The notes: a model not told the origin generated them from the letters alone. DNA of 64,000 nucleotides from Paenibacillus soyae (GCF_024623455.1 NZ_JANIPJ010000024.1:1-64000); one strand, 5' to 3'. Counted from the stretch's first letter, positions 8,296-16,649 are shown. A program made the numbers and translations.

Positions 8296-9188
8296 GGGTA
8301 CAACGAAGCTATAAATCGGAATCGGTCCCGGGCGCAAACGTGAGCGGAAGCGGGACTCTCTATTTGGTCGCGACGCCGATTGGAAACTTAGAGGATATGA
8401 CCATGCGGGCGATTCGCGTGCTGAGAGAGGCGGATCTGATTGCGGCGGAGGATACGCGGCAGACTCGCAAGTTATTGACGCACTTCGAAATCCATACGCG
8501 GCTGGTCAGCTATCACGAGCATAACAAAAGCGCCAGCGGACCGGAGCTCATCCGTTTGCTCCTGGAGGGGCAGTCCATCGCCCTCGTGAGCGATGCCGGT
8601 CTTCCTGCGATTTCCGATCCCGGGGCCGACCTTGTCGCGGAAGCAGCGGAACAAGGTATTGCGGTCGTCCCGATCCCGGGGGCGAACGCGGCGCTCTCCG
8701 CGCTTATTATGTCGGGGCTGCCGACGGAACGGTTCTTGTTCGCGGGGTTCCCTCCGCGGGAGAAGAAGACGCTTGGCAAATGGCTGAAGGATCTTGCAAA
8801 AGAAAGAGCAACGCTTATCATGTACGAGTCGCCTCATCGGCTTGGCAAAACGCTGAGCGCGATGCTTGAAGCCTTCGGCGACCGCCGCATTGCCGTTATT
8901 CGGGAATTAACAAAAAAACATGAAGAGGCGATCAGGGGATTAATCTCGGAATGTATCGGCTGGTTCGAGGAGCATTCGCCTCTCGGAGAATTTTGCCTCG
9001 TTATAGACGGAGCCAATGAATCAGAGTCAGACGGCCAGGGAGAGAATGAGGTCTGGTGGGCGGAGCTGGATGTGGAGGCGCATGTCTCTCATTATGAATC
9101 GACGATGGACCGCAAGGAAGCGATCAAACAAACGGCGATCGACCGGGGGGTCCCGAAGCGGGACGTATATAATGAAGTAAACCGCTGA
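8292..9188 (+). CDS. rsmI: 16S rRNA (cytidine1402-2'-O)-methyltransferase
   Basis: A 298-residue tetrapyrrole-methylase-fold enzyme that 2'-O-methylates C1402 of 16S rRNA. Motifs: LYLVATPIGNLEDMT (about 18-32), AAEDTRQT, LVSDAGLPAISDPG and the MYESPHR segment. It overlaps yabB by four bases. The C-terminal ~50 residues are charged and variable. No + strand terminator with a T run follows; the hairpin downstream belongs to convergent abrB. Confidence 0.95.
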   Translation: MRVQRSYKSESVPGANVSGSGTLYLVATPIGNLEDMTMRAIRVLREADLIAAEDTRQTRKLLTHFEIHTRLVSYHEHNKSASGPELIRLLLEGQSIALVSDAGLPAISDPGADLVAEAAEQGIAVVPIPGANAALSALIMSGLPTERFLFAGFPPREKKTLGKWLKDLAKERATLIMYESPHRLGKTLSAMLEAFGDRRIAVIRELTKKHEEAIRGLISECIGWFEEHSPLGEFCLVIDGANESESDGQGENEVWWAELDVEAHVSHYESTMDRKEAIKQTAIDRGVPKRDVYNEVNR

Positions 9189-9230
9189 GAAAAAAAAGGA
9201 CCTTCCTGGCCGGGTTCTAGCGCAGGAAGG
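9187..9230 (-). terminator. abrB terminator (- strand)
   Basis: CCTTCCTG and CAGGAAGG (9201-9230) form an 8-bp stem; read on the - strand it ends in TCCTTTTTTT. It lies between convergent rsmI and abrB and may partly stop rsmI too, although no T run lies on that side. Confidence 0.8.
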
Positions 9231-9294
9231 CAAAAAGGAGTATAAAAAGGTTAGAATTAACAAGGTGGTATAAATTGATTATAACCGATTTTTT

Positions 9295-9549
9295 TTATTT
9301 TGTCACAGGAGAAGGCATTTCTGATAAACAAATATGGCAAACAATTTTTCCCTTAAAGTAGGAAACGTTCTCCGCGTTGCCGCAGAAGATGCATGCCGGC
9401 TCATATTTTTTCAGCATGATGCGCTCGCCGTCTACATAGATTTCCAGCGCATCCTTCTCGCCGATGCCCAAAGTACGACGCAGTTCAATCGGAATAACAA
9501 CGCGTCCCAGCTCATCGACCTTACGTACGATACCTGTGGATTTCATCAT
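9295..9549 (-). CDS. abrB: Transition-state regulator AbrB with a cysteine-rich C-terminus
   Basis: An 84-residue AbrB. The N-terminal DNA-binding swapped-hairpin domain (MKSTGIVRKVDELGRVVIP...LGIGEKDALEIYVDGE) is nearly identical to B. subtilis AbrB. The C-terminal part differs: it carries two cysteine pairs, CIFC and CHIC, suggesting a small zinc ribbon in place of the usual multimerisation helix. Start ATG 9549 after GAGAGGA (9-base spacing); a longer frame to 9594 is unlikely. AbrB represses post-exponential genes. A strong promoter and Spo0A boxes lie upstream. Confidence 0.92.
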   Translation of the reverse strand: MMKSTGIVRKVDELGRVVIPIELRRTLGIGEKDALEIYVDGERIMLKKYEPACIFCGNAENVSYFKGKIVCHICLSEMPSPVTK

Positions 9550-9576
9550 ATCTATCAGTCCTCTCCAAAATATGCA

Positions 9577-9593
9577 TTCGTCATCGTTCGACA
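9577..9593 (-). promoter_or_regulatory. Tandem Spo0A boxes in the abrB leader
   Basis: On the - strand TGTCGAA (9593-9587) is a perfect 0A box, and TGACGAA (9583-9577), one mismatch, follows exactly 10 bp further. They lie about 17-35 nt downstream of the expected abrB start point, the arrangement by which Spo0A~P represses abrB in B. subtilis. Confidence 0.75.
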
Positions 9594-9616
9594 ATGTTTG
9601 TGAAATCTATGTTTCT

Positions 9617-9645
9617 ATGATACCAACTCTTCCCAAAACAGTCAA
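9617..9645 (-). promoter_or_regulatory. abrB sigma-A promoter
   Basis: On the - strand TTGACT, a 17-bp spacer, then TATCAT: ten of twelve consensus bases. The start point would be near 9610, about 60 nt before the abrB ATG. Confidence 0.85.
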
Positions 9646-9729
9646 CAATAAAACTGCTTCCAAATTGCAGTAATTACAAGACTTCTCGGGTTATAGTAAA
9701 AATATTGCTCTGTAATAGAATACAACAGC

Positions 9730-9791
9730 TTCGACAATTTGGAAACTATTCGACGACACTATTCGACATTTAGTGCGCGGGTTGTGTCGAA
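9730..9791 (+). promoter_or_regulatory. Cluster of Spo0A boxes before the HD phosphohydrolase gene
   Basis: Three perfect 0A boxes, TTCGACA at 9730-9736 and 9762-9768 and TGTCGAA at 9785-9791, plus TTCGACG at 9749-9755 (one mismatch), all fall within 62 bp ending 24 bp before the HD gene start. I see no clear sigma-A promoter for that gene in the gap. Confidence 0.75.
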
Positions 9792-9815
9792 AATATGAAC
9801 AAAGGAGATGAAGAA

Positions 9816-11135
9816 ATGAGGGAGAAATTAACGGAAGAAAAAGTGTTTAAGGATCCGGTTCACCATTACATTTATGTTCAAGACCAAACGATTTGGGATC
9901 TTATTAATACGAAGGAATTCCAGCGGCTTCGCCGGATCCGTCAGCTGGGAACGACGTATTTGACCTTCCACGGGGCCGAGCACAGCCGATTCTCCCATTC
10001 GCTTGGCGTCTATGAAATTACCCGCCGCATCATTTCGCAATTCGAACGTAACGGTTACCCGGACTGGCCGCGAGAAGAGAGGCTCGTCTCCTTATGCGCC
10101 GCTCTGCTCCATGATGTCGGCCACGGCCCGTTCTCGCATTCATTGGAAGAAATTTTTGACACGGACCACGAGGTGTGGACCTGTAATATTCTGCTGGGCG
10201 ATACGGATATCAATGCGGTGCTCCGCCAAGTAAGCGAAGACTTCCCGGCCAAGGTGGCCGCGGTTATCCAGAAGACGTATCCGAAGCCGATCGTCATCAG
10301 CCTTATATCCAGCCAGATGGACGCGGACCGCATGGATTATTTGCTTCGCGACGCTTATTTCACGGGCGTCAATTACGGCACGTTCGACCTGGAGCGGATT
10401 CTTCGGGTGCTGCGGCCATATCAGGGGAAAATCGTGGTCAAAGAAAGCGGCATGCATGCGGTGGAGCATTATCTGATGTCCCGCTATCAAATGTATTGGC
10501 AAATCTATTTCCACCCCGTCACCCGTAGCTCGGAAATTATATTGAGGCAAATATTCCGCAGGGCGCAGGAGCTGTACCGGGAAGGCTATACCTTCGGGTG
10601 GATGGCCAGCCCTCTGGAGAAGCTATTGAACAACACGCTTAGCTTGCATGATTATTTGAAGCTGGACGAATCGCTCGCGCAGACGGCGTTCTCGGAATGG
10701 GCCGAGGAGTCCGACGAGCTGCTCGCCGACTTATGCGGACGCTTTCTGAACAGACGCCTCTATAAATATGTAACCATCGATAACCCGGATGAAACATGGC
10801 TTTCCGAAGTAGCCGACGCGCTGCTCTCCGCAGGCCTCCATCCCGATTACCATATGGAAATCGACTACCCGTTCGACCTTCCGTACGATGTTTATCGCCC
10901 AGACCAGAAAAACGGCGAAAAACGGGAAAAAGCGCCGATTTTGTTGCTGGACAACGAAGACCGCATTAGCGAAATTTCCGTGAAATCCGACATCGTTCGT
11001 TCGATCACGGGCTTGCGGCAAGGACAATATCATTTGTACTTTCCGGAAGAGTCTCTGCAAGAGAAAAAAGCGATTCTATCCGATCGCATGATTCAGCTGT
11101 TCAGGCTGAATGAAACGAAACCTACACCCATGTAA
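9816..11135 (+). CDS. HD-domain phosphohydrolase (YwfO/SAMHD1-like dNTPase family)
   Basis: A 439-residue HD-superfamily hydrolase resembling B. subtilis YwfO and distantly SAMHD1. Metal-binding motifs are in order: HSRFSHSLG (first His), LLHDVGHGPFSHS with the HD pair near residue 99, and a later Asp in MDADRMDYLLRD (about 170). YwfO-type enzymes hydrolyse nucleotides (dNTPs); the substrate here is inferred. Start at ATG 9816, eight bases after AAAGGAG; the earlier ATG 9795 has no ribosome-binding site. In B. subtilis metS occupies this place and ywfO lies elsewhere. Four Spo0A boxes upstream suggest sporulation-phase control. Confidence 0.88.
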   Translation: MREKLTEEKVFKDPVHHYIYVQDQTIWDLINTKEFQRLRRIRQLGTTYLTFHGAEHSRFSHSLGVYEITRRIISQFERNGYPDWPREERLVSLCAALLHDVGHGPFSHSLEEIFDTDHEVWTCNILLGDTDINAVLRQVSEDFPAKVAAVIQKTYPKPIVISLISSQMDADRMDYLLRDAYFTGVNYGTFDLERILRVLRPYQGKIVVKESGMHAVEHYLMSRYQMYWQIYFHPVTRSSEIILRQIFRRAQELYREGYTFGWMASPLEKLLNNTLSLHDYLKLDESLAQTAFSEWAEESDELLADLCGRFLNRRLYKYVTIDNPDETWLSEVADALLSAGLHPDYHMEIDYPFDLPYDVYRPDQKNGEKREKAPILLLDNEDRISEISVKSDIVRSITGLRQGQYHLYFPEESLQEKKAILSDRMIQLFRLNETKPTPM

Positions 11136-11150
11136 GGAGAACTGACAGCC

Positions 11151-11930
11151 ATGACAATACCATTCCTATTCGATACGCATACCCATCTAGATTCTTATAA
11201 ATTCGACAGCGACCGGGAGGAAGTGATCGAGCGCGCGAGAGCCGCCGGCGTCCAGCTTATGGTCAACATCGGCTTCGACAGGGAGACGATCCCGACGACG
11301 ATGGCGCTTGCGGAAAAATACGATTTTATTTATGCCGCGGTCGGCTGGCATCCCGTGGAGAGCATCCATATGAAGCCGGAGGATCTAGGCTGGATCGAGG
11401 AGCTGTGCAGCCATAAGAAGGTCGTCGCGATTGGCGAAATTGGGCTGGATTACCACTGGGATACGTCGCCGAAGGACGTTCAGCACCGCGTATTCCGCGA
11501 GCAGATCCAGCTGGCCCGCAAGGTGAAGAAGCCGATTGTCATCCATAACCGCGACGCGCATGAGGACATCGTCCGCATCCTGAAGGAAGAGAACGCGGCC
11601 GAAATTGGAGGAGTGATGCACTGCTTCTCGGGGAGCTGGGAGACGGCTAAGCAATGCCTCGATATGAACTTCTATATTTCATTCGGAGGACCCGTTACCT
11701 ACAAGAATGCGAGGGTACCCAAAGAGGTATTGGAGAGAGTTCCGATGGACCGTTTATTGATCGAAACAGACTCCCCTTATCTGACTCCACATCCATTTCG
11801 TGGGAAGAGAAATGAATCCTCTTATGTGGCTTACGTGGCTGAGGCCGCAGCCGAAATTAAGGGGAAAACGGTGGAGGAAATCGCTCAAATCACGACCGAA
11901 AACGGTAAAAAATGTTTTGGACTCCAGTGA
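11151..11930 (+). CDS. yabD: TatD-family metal-dependent DNase/deacylase (YabD)
   Basis: A 259-residue TatD-family hydrolase with the DTHTHLDS metal site near the N-terminus, GEIGLDYHWD (about 97-106), IHNRDAHED (about 130), MHCFSG (about 157) and ETDSPYLTPHPFRGK (about 205-219). TatD enzymes act as nucleases or D-aminoacyl-tRNA deacylases; the specific activity is not decidable. It follows the HD gene by 15 bp and ends in an AT-rich terminator region. Confidence 0.93.
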   Translation: MTIPFLFDTHTHLDSYKFDSDREEVIERARAAGVQLMVNIGFDRETIPTTMALAEKYDFIYAAVGWHPVESIHMKPEDLGWIEELCSHKKVVAIGEIGLDYHWDTSPKDVQHRVFREQIQLARKVKKPIVIHNRDAHEDIVRILKEENAAEIGGVMHCFSGSWETAKQCLDMNFYISFGGPVTYKNARVPKEVLERVPMDRLLIETDSPYLTPHPFRGKRNESSYVAYVAEAAAEIKGKTVEEIAQITTENGKKCFGLQ

Positions 11931-12384
11931 AAATAGGATTAAACGAGAGAAATAAAGACTAATCAAGCAATAAAACTGATTTTTGAAGCTGAAATCAACC
12001 GATTTTTCAAACTTTACCTTGTTTTTTCGTAAAAATCGGATTTTATCGCTTCTTTACAGCAAGGCTCTGATGAAGGTATCATTCAAATCAGAGCTTTTCG
12101 TTTTGTATTGGATTTCCAGTCAGGCATCCAGGTTTTTGAACCTCAAATTCTCTCCTCTCCCGCATCCTATCGTGAACGCTCAAGGCGCCTACCACACGTT
12201 CTTCCATTCGACGATCTCCACCGCATACCAGAATAAACGGTACATCGTCGTCATAGGGTTATCAAGAGGGGGGTGAGAAGTTAAGCTTACTGGAGCGCGT
12301 GCTTGCACGCCAATCTATAAATAGTCGCGTCAGTTGTAACATGCGTAACACTTGGCGGCGGGGCTATGAAGGAGGACCGAAGAA
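11931..12384. other. Gene-free 454-bp spacer between yabD and yabE
   Basis: Holds an inverted repeat CCGATTTTT/AAAAATCGG (11999-12039), the yabD terminator (12064-12100) and a small hairpin GCGTG-CTT-CACGC (~12297-12309). I checked for a c-di-AMP riboswitch, which often precedes 3D/G5 cell-wall genes, but did not find its conserved core. No confident promoter for yabE. A 97-codon frame at 11983 has no coding character. Confidence 0.6.
12064..12100 (+). terminator. yabD terminator
   Basis: GCTCTGAT / ATCAGAGC stem with a 15-nt loop followed by TTTTCGTTTTG. Confidence 0.8.
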
Positions 12385-13533
12385 GTGGGCTTACTCCCTA
12401 TGAAGGACACCCATGGGAAACGATCATCCAGCATGACTTTCGCAATGCGATGGAAGCATGGAAACCTGCGTTTGATTATCTTGAGCGCTACAATCTCAAT
12501 CGCTATGACTTTCATGTTTTTGGTGTTGTTGTACGGAACGGCTGTCAAGAGCGTCTCCGTAGTAGTGAATGGACAAGAAACCATTGTGGAAACGAAGCAA
12601 TGGGTCCTGCAACGCCTACTGGATGAACAAGCTATTACAATCGGGCCTCATGACGAGGTATCCGTCCCGCTTAATTCACCGATTAAGGACGGGGACCGTA
12701 TCGTGGTGGAACACGCGATTCCGGTCAATGTAACGGCTGATGGCAAGACATCAACGGTGTACACGACAGAGAAGACGGTACAGGCGGCGATAGAGAAGCT
12801 GAATCTATCCCTTCGAAGTGAAGATCAAATAAGTCCTCCGCTGAACGAAGCGCTGGAAGCGGAAGACGAAGTAACTATAGTGCGTGTGGACACGAAGGTG
12901 TCCGAGCTCGAGAAAACCGTGCCATTCTCTATCGTGAAGAAGGAAGACCCGACACTCCTGCAAGGTCAAGAGAAAGTTGTTCAGACCGGCAAGGAAGGCG
13001 TTATGGTCGAGCAAGTTCAGGAGAAGTACGAGGATGGCGTACTTGTATCCAAGAAGAATATCAGCGAAGTCGTTCAGACGGCAGCGGTGGATCAGGTTAT
13101 TGCGGTAGGCACCAAGAAGCCTGAGCCCAAAGTTACCGTGCTGTCTAGCAAAAGCCCGAGCGTCATGACCGTCACCAAAGACGGCTATACGTTCGGAGCC
13201 AAGAAGGTTCTCAAAAGCGTCACCTTAACCGCCTATACGGCCGGCTTCGAGTCGACCGGCAAGAGCGAAGGCGACCCTGGCTACGGCATTACCGCTTCAG
13301 GCACCCGCGTTACCGAGGGTAGAACCATCGCCGTCGATCCGAAGGTCATTCCGATCGGCTGGTGGGTCTACATCGAGGGCATCGGCTTCCGTCGCGCGGA
13401 AGACAAGGGAAGCGCCGTGAAGGGGAACAAGATCGATATCTACTTCGCCAGCGAAAGCCATGCGACGAAGTTCGGCAAGAAGACAGGCTATACCGTCTAC
13501 ATTCTTGGACCGAATAAGCCGAAGGCGAGCTAA
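12385..13533 (+). CDS. yabE: YabE-like G5/3D-domain cell-wall protein
   Basis: A 382-residue exported cell-wall protein. Order: basic N-terminus, one membrane anchor (about residues 29-50, RLIILSATISIAMTFMFLV), two to three DUF348 ubiquitin-like repeats (about 55-175), a G5 domain (about 175-250) and a C-terminal 3D domain with TAYTAG...GYGITASGTR and DPKVIPIG...IDIYF. The 3D domain has the conserved aspartates of the MltA-like barrel, implying a lytic or resuscitation-type role. GTG start at 12385, eight bases after AAGGAGGA. Followed by a strong terminator. Position matches B. subtilis yabE. Confidence 0.92.
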   Translation: MGLLPMKDTHGKRSSSMTFAMRWKHGNLRLIILSATISIAMTFMFLVLLYGTAVKSVSVVVNGQETIVETKQWVLQRLLDEQAITIGPHDEVSVPLNSPIKDGDRIVVEHAIPVNVTADGKTSTVYTTEKTVQAAIEKLNLSLRSEDQISPPLNEALEAEDEVTIVRVDTKVSELEKTVPFSIVKKEDPTLLQGQEKVVQTGKEGVMVEQVQEKYEDGVLVSKKNISEVVQTAAVDQVIAVGTKKPEPKVTVLSSKSPSVMTVTKDGYTFGAKKVLKSVTLTAYTAGFESTGKSEGDPGYGITASGTRVTEGRTIAVDPKVIPIGWWVYIEGIGFRRAEDKGSAVKGNKIDIYFASESHATKFGKKTGYTVYILGPNKPKAS

Positions 13534-13552
13534 CCGGTACATAATAGCCGGG

Positions 13553-13604
13553 AAAGGGCTGCTTCTCGGGGTCAACCAGGACCTCGAGAAGCAGCCCTTT
13601 CGTT
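13553..13604 (+). terminator. yabE terminator
   Basis: A 16-bp perfect stem, AAAGGGCTGCTTCTCG / CGAGAAGCAGCCCTTT, with a 16-nt loop and a short T-rich tail. Confidence 0.85.
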
Positions 13605-13639
13605 TGTGTTAAGTTCCGGAGGAGGGCTAGCCGCATGCT

Positions 13640-13668
13640 TTGCAAGTTTCCGGAAGGTAGGATATGCT
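13640..13668 (+). promoter_or_regulatory. Candidate sigma-A promoter of rnmV
   Basis: TTGCAA, 17 bp, TATGCT, ending 35 bp before the chosen rnmV GTG. It also argues against the upstream ATG at 13664, which lies inside the -10. Confidence 0.5.
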
Positions 13669-13702
13669 GAGGCTAGGGATAGCAAAGGAAGGATTGGACC
13701 AA

Positions 13703-14257
13703 GTGATTAAGGAAGTCATCGTAGTGGAAGGCAAAAGCGACACGATCGCGATTAAACGCGCGGTAAACGCGGATACGATAGAGACGAACGGCTCCGCCAT
13801 CGGCGAAGACGTGCTTCGTCGCATCGCGCTGGCCATGGAGCGGAGAGGCATTATTATCTTCACCGATCCCGATCATGCGGGAGAGCGGATTCGCAAGATC
13901 GTCGCCCGTCATGTGCCAGGGTGCAAGCATGCGTTCCTGCCGCAGGAGAAGGCCTATTACAAAGGCGATATCGGCATCGAGAACGCAAGCCCGGAGGCAA
14001 TTATCCAGGCCTTGTCCGAGCTGCGGACCGAGACGAAGGACGACGGATCCGGCGAGATCGGCTGGGACGATCTGATGGACGCGGGCTTGATCGTTCATCC
14101 GGATGCGGCGAACAGGCGCCTTCTTATGGGCAAGCTGCTCGGCATCGGCTACGCGAACGGCAAACAATTTTTCAAACGCTGCACAAGCTTCCGCATAACG
14201 AAGGCGGAATTCGAGCATGCTTTGCGCGAAATGGAACAGAACCTGGAGGGATCGTAG
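13703..14257 (+). CDS. rnmV: Ribonuclease M5
   Basis: A 184-residue Toprim-fold RNase that matures the 5S rRNA. The Toprim Glu motif VVEGKSDTIAIKRAV (about residues 8-22) and the TDPDHAGERIRK motif (about 53-64) are intact. Start GTG 13703, nine bases after AAAGGAAGGA; the ATG at 13664 overlaps a promoter -10. Its stop lies two bases before rsmA, the usual rnmV-ksgA pair. Confidence 0.93.
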   Translation: MIKEVIVVEGKSDTIAIKRAVNADTIETNGSAIGEDVLRRIALAMERRGIIIFTDPDHAGERIRKIVARHVPGCKHAFLPQEKAYYKGDIGIENASPEAIIQALSELRTETKDDGSGEIGWDDLMDAGLIVHPDAANRRLLMGKLLGIGYANGKQFFKRCTSFRITKAEFEHALREMEQNLEGS

Positions 14258-14258
14258 G

Positions 14259-15188
14259 ATGGGAAGCACGAGCGGAGGAGCCACGGACAAGCCGCAGGCT
14301 AAGCCGGGAGGAGCGGGCGAAGTCGGAACGCCCAAACGCACGAAGGAGATTATCGGGAAGTACGGCTTCTCGTTCAAGAAGAGTCTGGGACAGAACTTTC
14401 TGATCGACGGCAATATATTAAGCCGGATCGTCGACGCGGCCGAGCTGGGAGGCGGCACGGGAGCCCTCGAGATAGGACCGGGCATCGGCGCGCTTACGCA
14501 GCGGCTGGCGGAGAAGGCGGGCAAGGTTGCGGCCATCGAAATCGATCAGAGGCTGATTCCGATACTTGGCGATATTCTGGCGGACAAGCCTAACGTGACG
14601 ATCGTGCACGGTGACGTGCTGAAGATCGACCTGAAGGAGCTGTTCCGGGAGCAATTCACGGGCTGCGAGGGCGTCAGCGTCGTGGCGAATTTGCCCTATT
14701 ACGTGACGACTCCGATCTTGATGAAGCTGCTGGAGGAGAAGCTCCCTCTGCGGCATATCGTCGTCATGATCCAGAAGGAAGTGGCGGAGCGGATGGCCGC
14801 GAAGCCGGGAGGCAAGGAATACGGCAGCTTGAGCGTGGCCGTCCAATATTATTGCGAGCCGAAGCTTGTCTGCACCGTGCCGCACACCGTGTTCATCCCG
14901 CAGCCTAACGTAGATTCGGCGGTCATTAAACTGTCGGTGAGGGACAAGCCGGCTGTTGACGTGCCGGATGAGGAGCATTTCTTCCGCGTCGTGCAGGCTA
15001 GCTTCGCCCAGCGCCGCAAGACGCTCATGAACAATCTGACCGCTTTCGTCGGCAAGGAACGCCGCGAAGAGCTGACGGCTCTTCTCGCGCGTATCGGCAT
15101 CGATCCGGGCAGGCGCGGCGAGACGCTGTCGCTGGATGAGTTCGCCCTGCTGTCGACAAGCATGCTGGAAGCTGGCTGGAGAGGATAG
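14259..15188 (+). CDS. rsmA: 16S rRNA dimethyladenosine transferase (KsgA)
   Basis: A 309-residue enzyme that dimethylates A1518 and A1519 of 16S rRNA. The FKKSLGQNFLID entry motif, the SAM loop EIGPGIGALT and the catalytic NLPYYVTTPI are present. A Gly/Pro/Lys-rich N-terminal extension of ~30 residues is unusual but typical of no known domain. Start ATG 14259 with GGAGGG inside the rnmV 3' end, indicating coupling. Confidence 0.95.
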   Translation: MGSTSGGATDKPQAKPGGAGEVGTPKRTKEIIGKYGFSFKKSLGQNFLIDGNILSRIVDAAELGGGTGALEIGPGIGALTQRLAEKAGKVAAIEIDQRLIPILGDILADKPNVTIVHGDVLKIDLKELFREQFTGCEGVSVVANLPYYVTTPILMKLLEEKLPLRHIVVMIQKEVAERMAAKPGGKEYGSLSVAVQYYCEPKLVCTVPHTVFIPQPNVDSAVIKLSVRDKPAVDVPDEEHFFRVVQASFAQRRKTLMNNLTAFVGKERREELTALLARIGIDPGRRGETLSLDEFALLSTSMLEAGWRG

Positions 15189-15201
15189 TGCAGAAATTGG
15201 T

Positions 15202-15229
15202 CACCATTCGACGTATCCGCCCATAGGAT
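15202..15229 (+). promoter_or_regulatory. Sigma-K promoter of yabG
   Basis: CACC (15202-15205), exactly 16 bp, then CATAGGAT (15222-15229): a full match to the sigma-K consensus (mACm, 16, CATAnnnT). It lies 21 bp before the yabG ATG, and yabG is sigma-K dependent in B. subtilis. Confidence 0.8.
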
Positions 15230-15250
15230 AGACGAAGAGGTGATTGACCT

Positions 15251-16150
15251 ATGAAGCAAGGGGACCTGGTCGTCCGCAAATCGTATGGCGGTGACGTGTT
15301 GTTCCGTGTCGAAGAAGTACGTACTTATAACGCCGTCCTGAAGGGCACGGACTACCGGCTGCTGGCGGATGCGCCAATTCCTGATCTGTCGGTCGTACGC
15401 GATCCCGACGCCACCAGCGCGGTCCAGCAGGTACGCATCAAAGTGAACGAGTCGCTGAGGAGAATGCGCACCGACAGGGAGCGGCAAGGATTAGCCGTGG
15501 AGGAGGCCAGTAGGCTTCCCGAGCAGCAGCAGAACGCGAATTACTTCGAGATGCCGGGGAAAGTGCTTCACCTGGACGGGGACAACAACTACTTGAAGAA
15601 GAGCATGCAGTTATATAACACGATGCGCGTTCCCGCGCACGGGCTTCATCTGCACGAATCCCAGATGGCGGAAGTATTGTACCGGCTGCTGCCGCAGATC
15701 AAGCCGGATATCGTCGTCATTACGGGACATGACGGCGTGCTGAAGAACCGGGCTCCGAACGAGGTGTACAGCCTCAGCAGCTACAAGAACTCCCAAAACT
15801 TCGTGAACGCCGTGCGGATCGCAAGGGAATACGAGAAGAACAGGGATGGCCTCGTCGTAATAGCCGGAGCCTGCCAATCTCATTTCGAGGCGCTGCTGCA
15901 AGCAGGATCGAACTTCGCGAGCTCGCCCGGCCGCATCTTGATCCATGCGCTGGATCCCGTCTATATCGCGATTAAATCCAGTTATACGTCGATTCGCGAA
16001 TCCATCAATCTGCATGACGTGATCCACGGCACGATCAGCGGCATTGACGGGGTTGGCGGCATCGAGACGATGGGGAGATATCGCGTAGGCTTGCCGAAGC
16101 CGAAAGCTGCGACGGGATTGGGAGCGGTAAGCACGGCTTACCATGCATAG
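15251..16150 (+). CDS. yabG: Sporulation-specific cysteine protease YabG
   Basis: A 299-residue YabG family peptidase that processes spore coat proteins in the mother cell. The N-terminal GDLVVRKSYGGDVLFRV barrel and the conserved ITGHDGVLK (about 157-165) and VIAGACQSHFEAL (about 204-216, with Cys-x-x-His) segments fit. ATG start seven bases after GAGGTGAT. A perfect sigma-K promoter precedes it, consistent with late mother-cell expression. Confidence 0.94.
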   Translation: MKQGDLVVRKSYGGDVLFRVEEVRTYNAVLKGTDYRLLADAPIPDLSVVRDPDATSAVQQVRIKVNESLRRMRTDRERQGLAVEEASRLPEQQQNANYFEMPGKVLHLDGDNNYLKKSMQLYNTMRVPAHGLHLHESQMAEVLYRLLPQIKPDIVVITGHDGVLKNRAPNEVYSLSSYKNSQNFVNAVRIAREYEKNRDGLVVIAGACQSHFEALLQAGSNFASSPGRILIHALDPVYIAIKSSYTSIRESINLHDVIHGTISGIDGVGGIETMGRYRVGLPKPKAATGLGAVSTAYHA

Positions 16151-16215
16151 TTTATCGGATAACGGGAGAAACTAACGATCGACTGTAGGAATTTTAAAAA
16201 TGGATGAAATGACCG

Positions 16216-16245
16216 TTGACAAGGGAAATGACCTACTGATATAAT
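16216..16245 (+). promoter_or_regulatory. Upstream veg promoter (P1)
   Basis: Consensus TTGACA, 18 bp, then TGA-TATAAT: full consensus -35 and -10 plus an extended -10. Confidence 0.85.
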
Positions 16246-16257
16246 ATTTTGCTTTGT

Positions 16258-16286
16258 TTGACAAATCCTCTTTCTTTGGTTATAAT
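16258..16286 (+). promoter_or_regulatory. Downstream veg promoter (P2)
   Basis: Perfect TTGACA, 17 bp, perfect TATAAT, 27 bp before the veg ATG. A twelve-of-twelve sigma-A promoter, stacked 41 bp behind P1. Confidence 0.93.
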
Positions 16287-16313
16287 GGACAAGGAAAGAG
16301 GTGGTAGCTGACA

Positions 16314-16586
16314 ATGGCAAAAAATGCGCTGTTGGATATAAAACGCAGCTTGGAAGCTCATGTAGGTTCCAAAATCCGTTTACGGGCGAACGGTGGTCGC
16401 CGAAAGACCATTGAACGGACCGGCACGCTGGAAGAAATCTACCCTTCTGTGTTCATTGTCAAGCTGGATGAGGAGCAGCACGCGTTCAAGCGTGTATCCT
16501 ACAGCTATGCGGACATCCTGACAGAATCCGTGGAAGTGACCGTGTGCAATGATGAGGGTCAAGTACGCATCGCTTTTCAACAATAG
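16314..16586 (+). CDS. veg: Veg protein
   Basis: A 90-residue Veg family protein, with the conserved DIKRSLEAHVGSKIRLRANGGRRKT N-terminus (an SH3-like basic fold, DUF1021). In B. subtilis Veg promotes biofilm matrix gene expression through SinR antagonism and is among the most strongly expressed genes. Two consensus promoters in tandem and AAAGAGGTGG upstream predict very high expression here too. Confidence 0.95.
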   Translation: MAKNALLDIKRSLEAHVGSKIRLRANGGRRKTIERTGTLEEIYPSVFIVKLDEEQHAFKRVSYSYADILTESVEVTVCNDEGQVRIAFQQ

Positions 16587-16622
16587 ATCGACATTCGTTT
16601 CGCCAAGCCTCTCGAGGCTGCT

Positions 16623-16649
16623 GACGCAGAGAAATCTGCGTCTTTTTTC
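16623..16649 (+). terminator. veg terminator
   Basis: GACGCAGA-GAAA-TCTGCGTC tetraloop stem followed by six T residues. Confidence 0.92.

Noticed and set aside
11983..12384. Possible c-di-AMP riboswitch before yabE
   Set aside because: The conserved core motifs of the ydaO-type riboswitch are not visible, and no T run lies before yabE.
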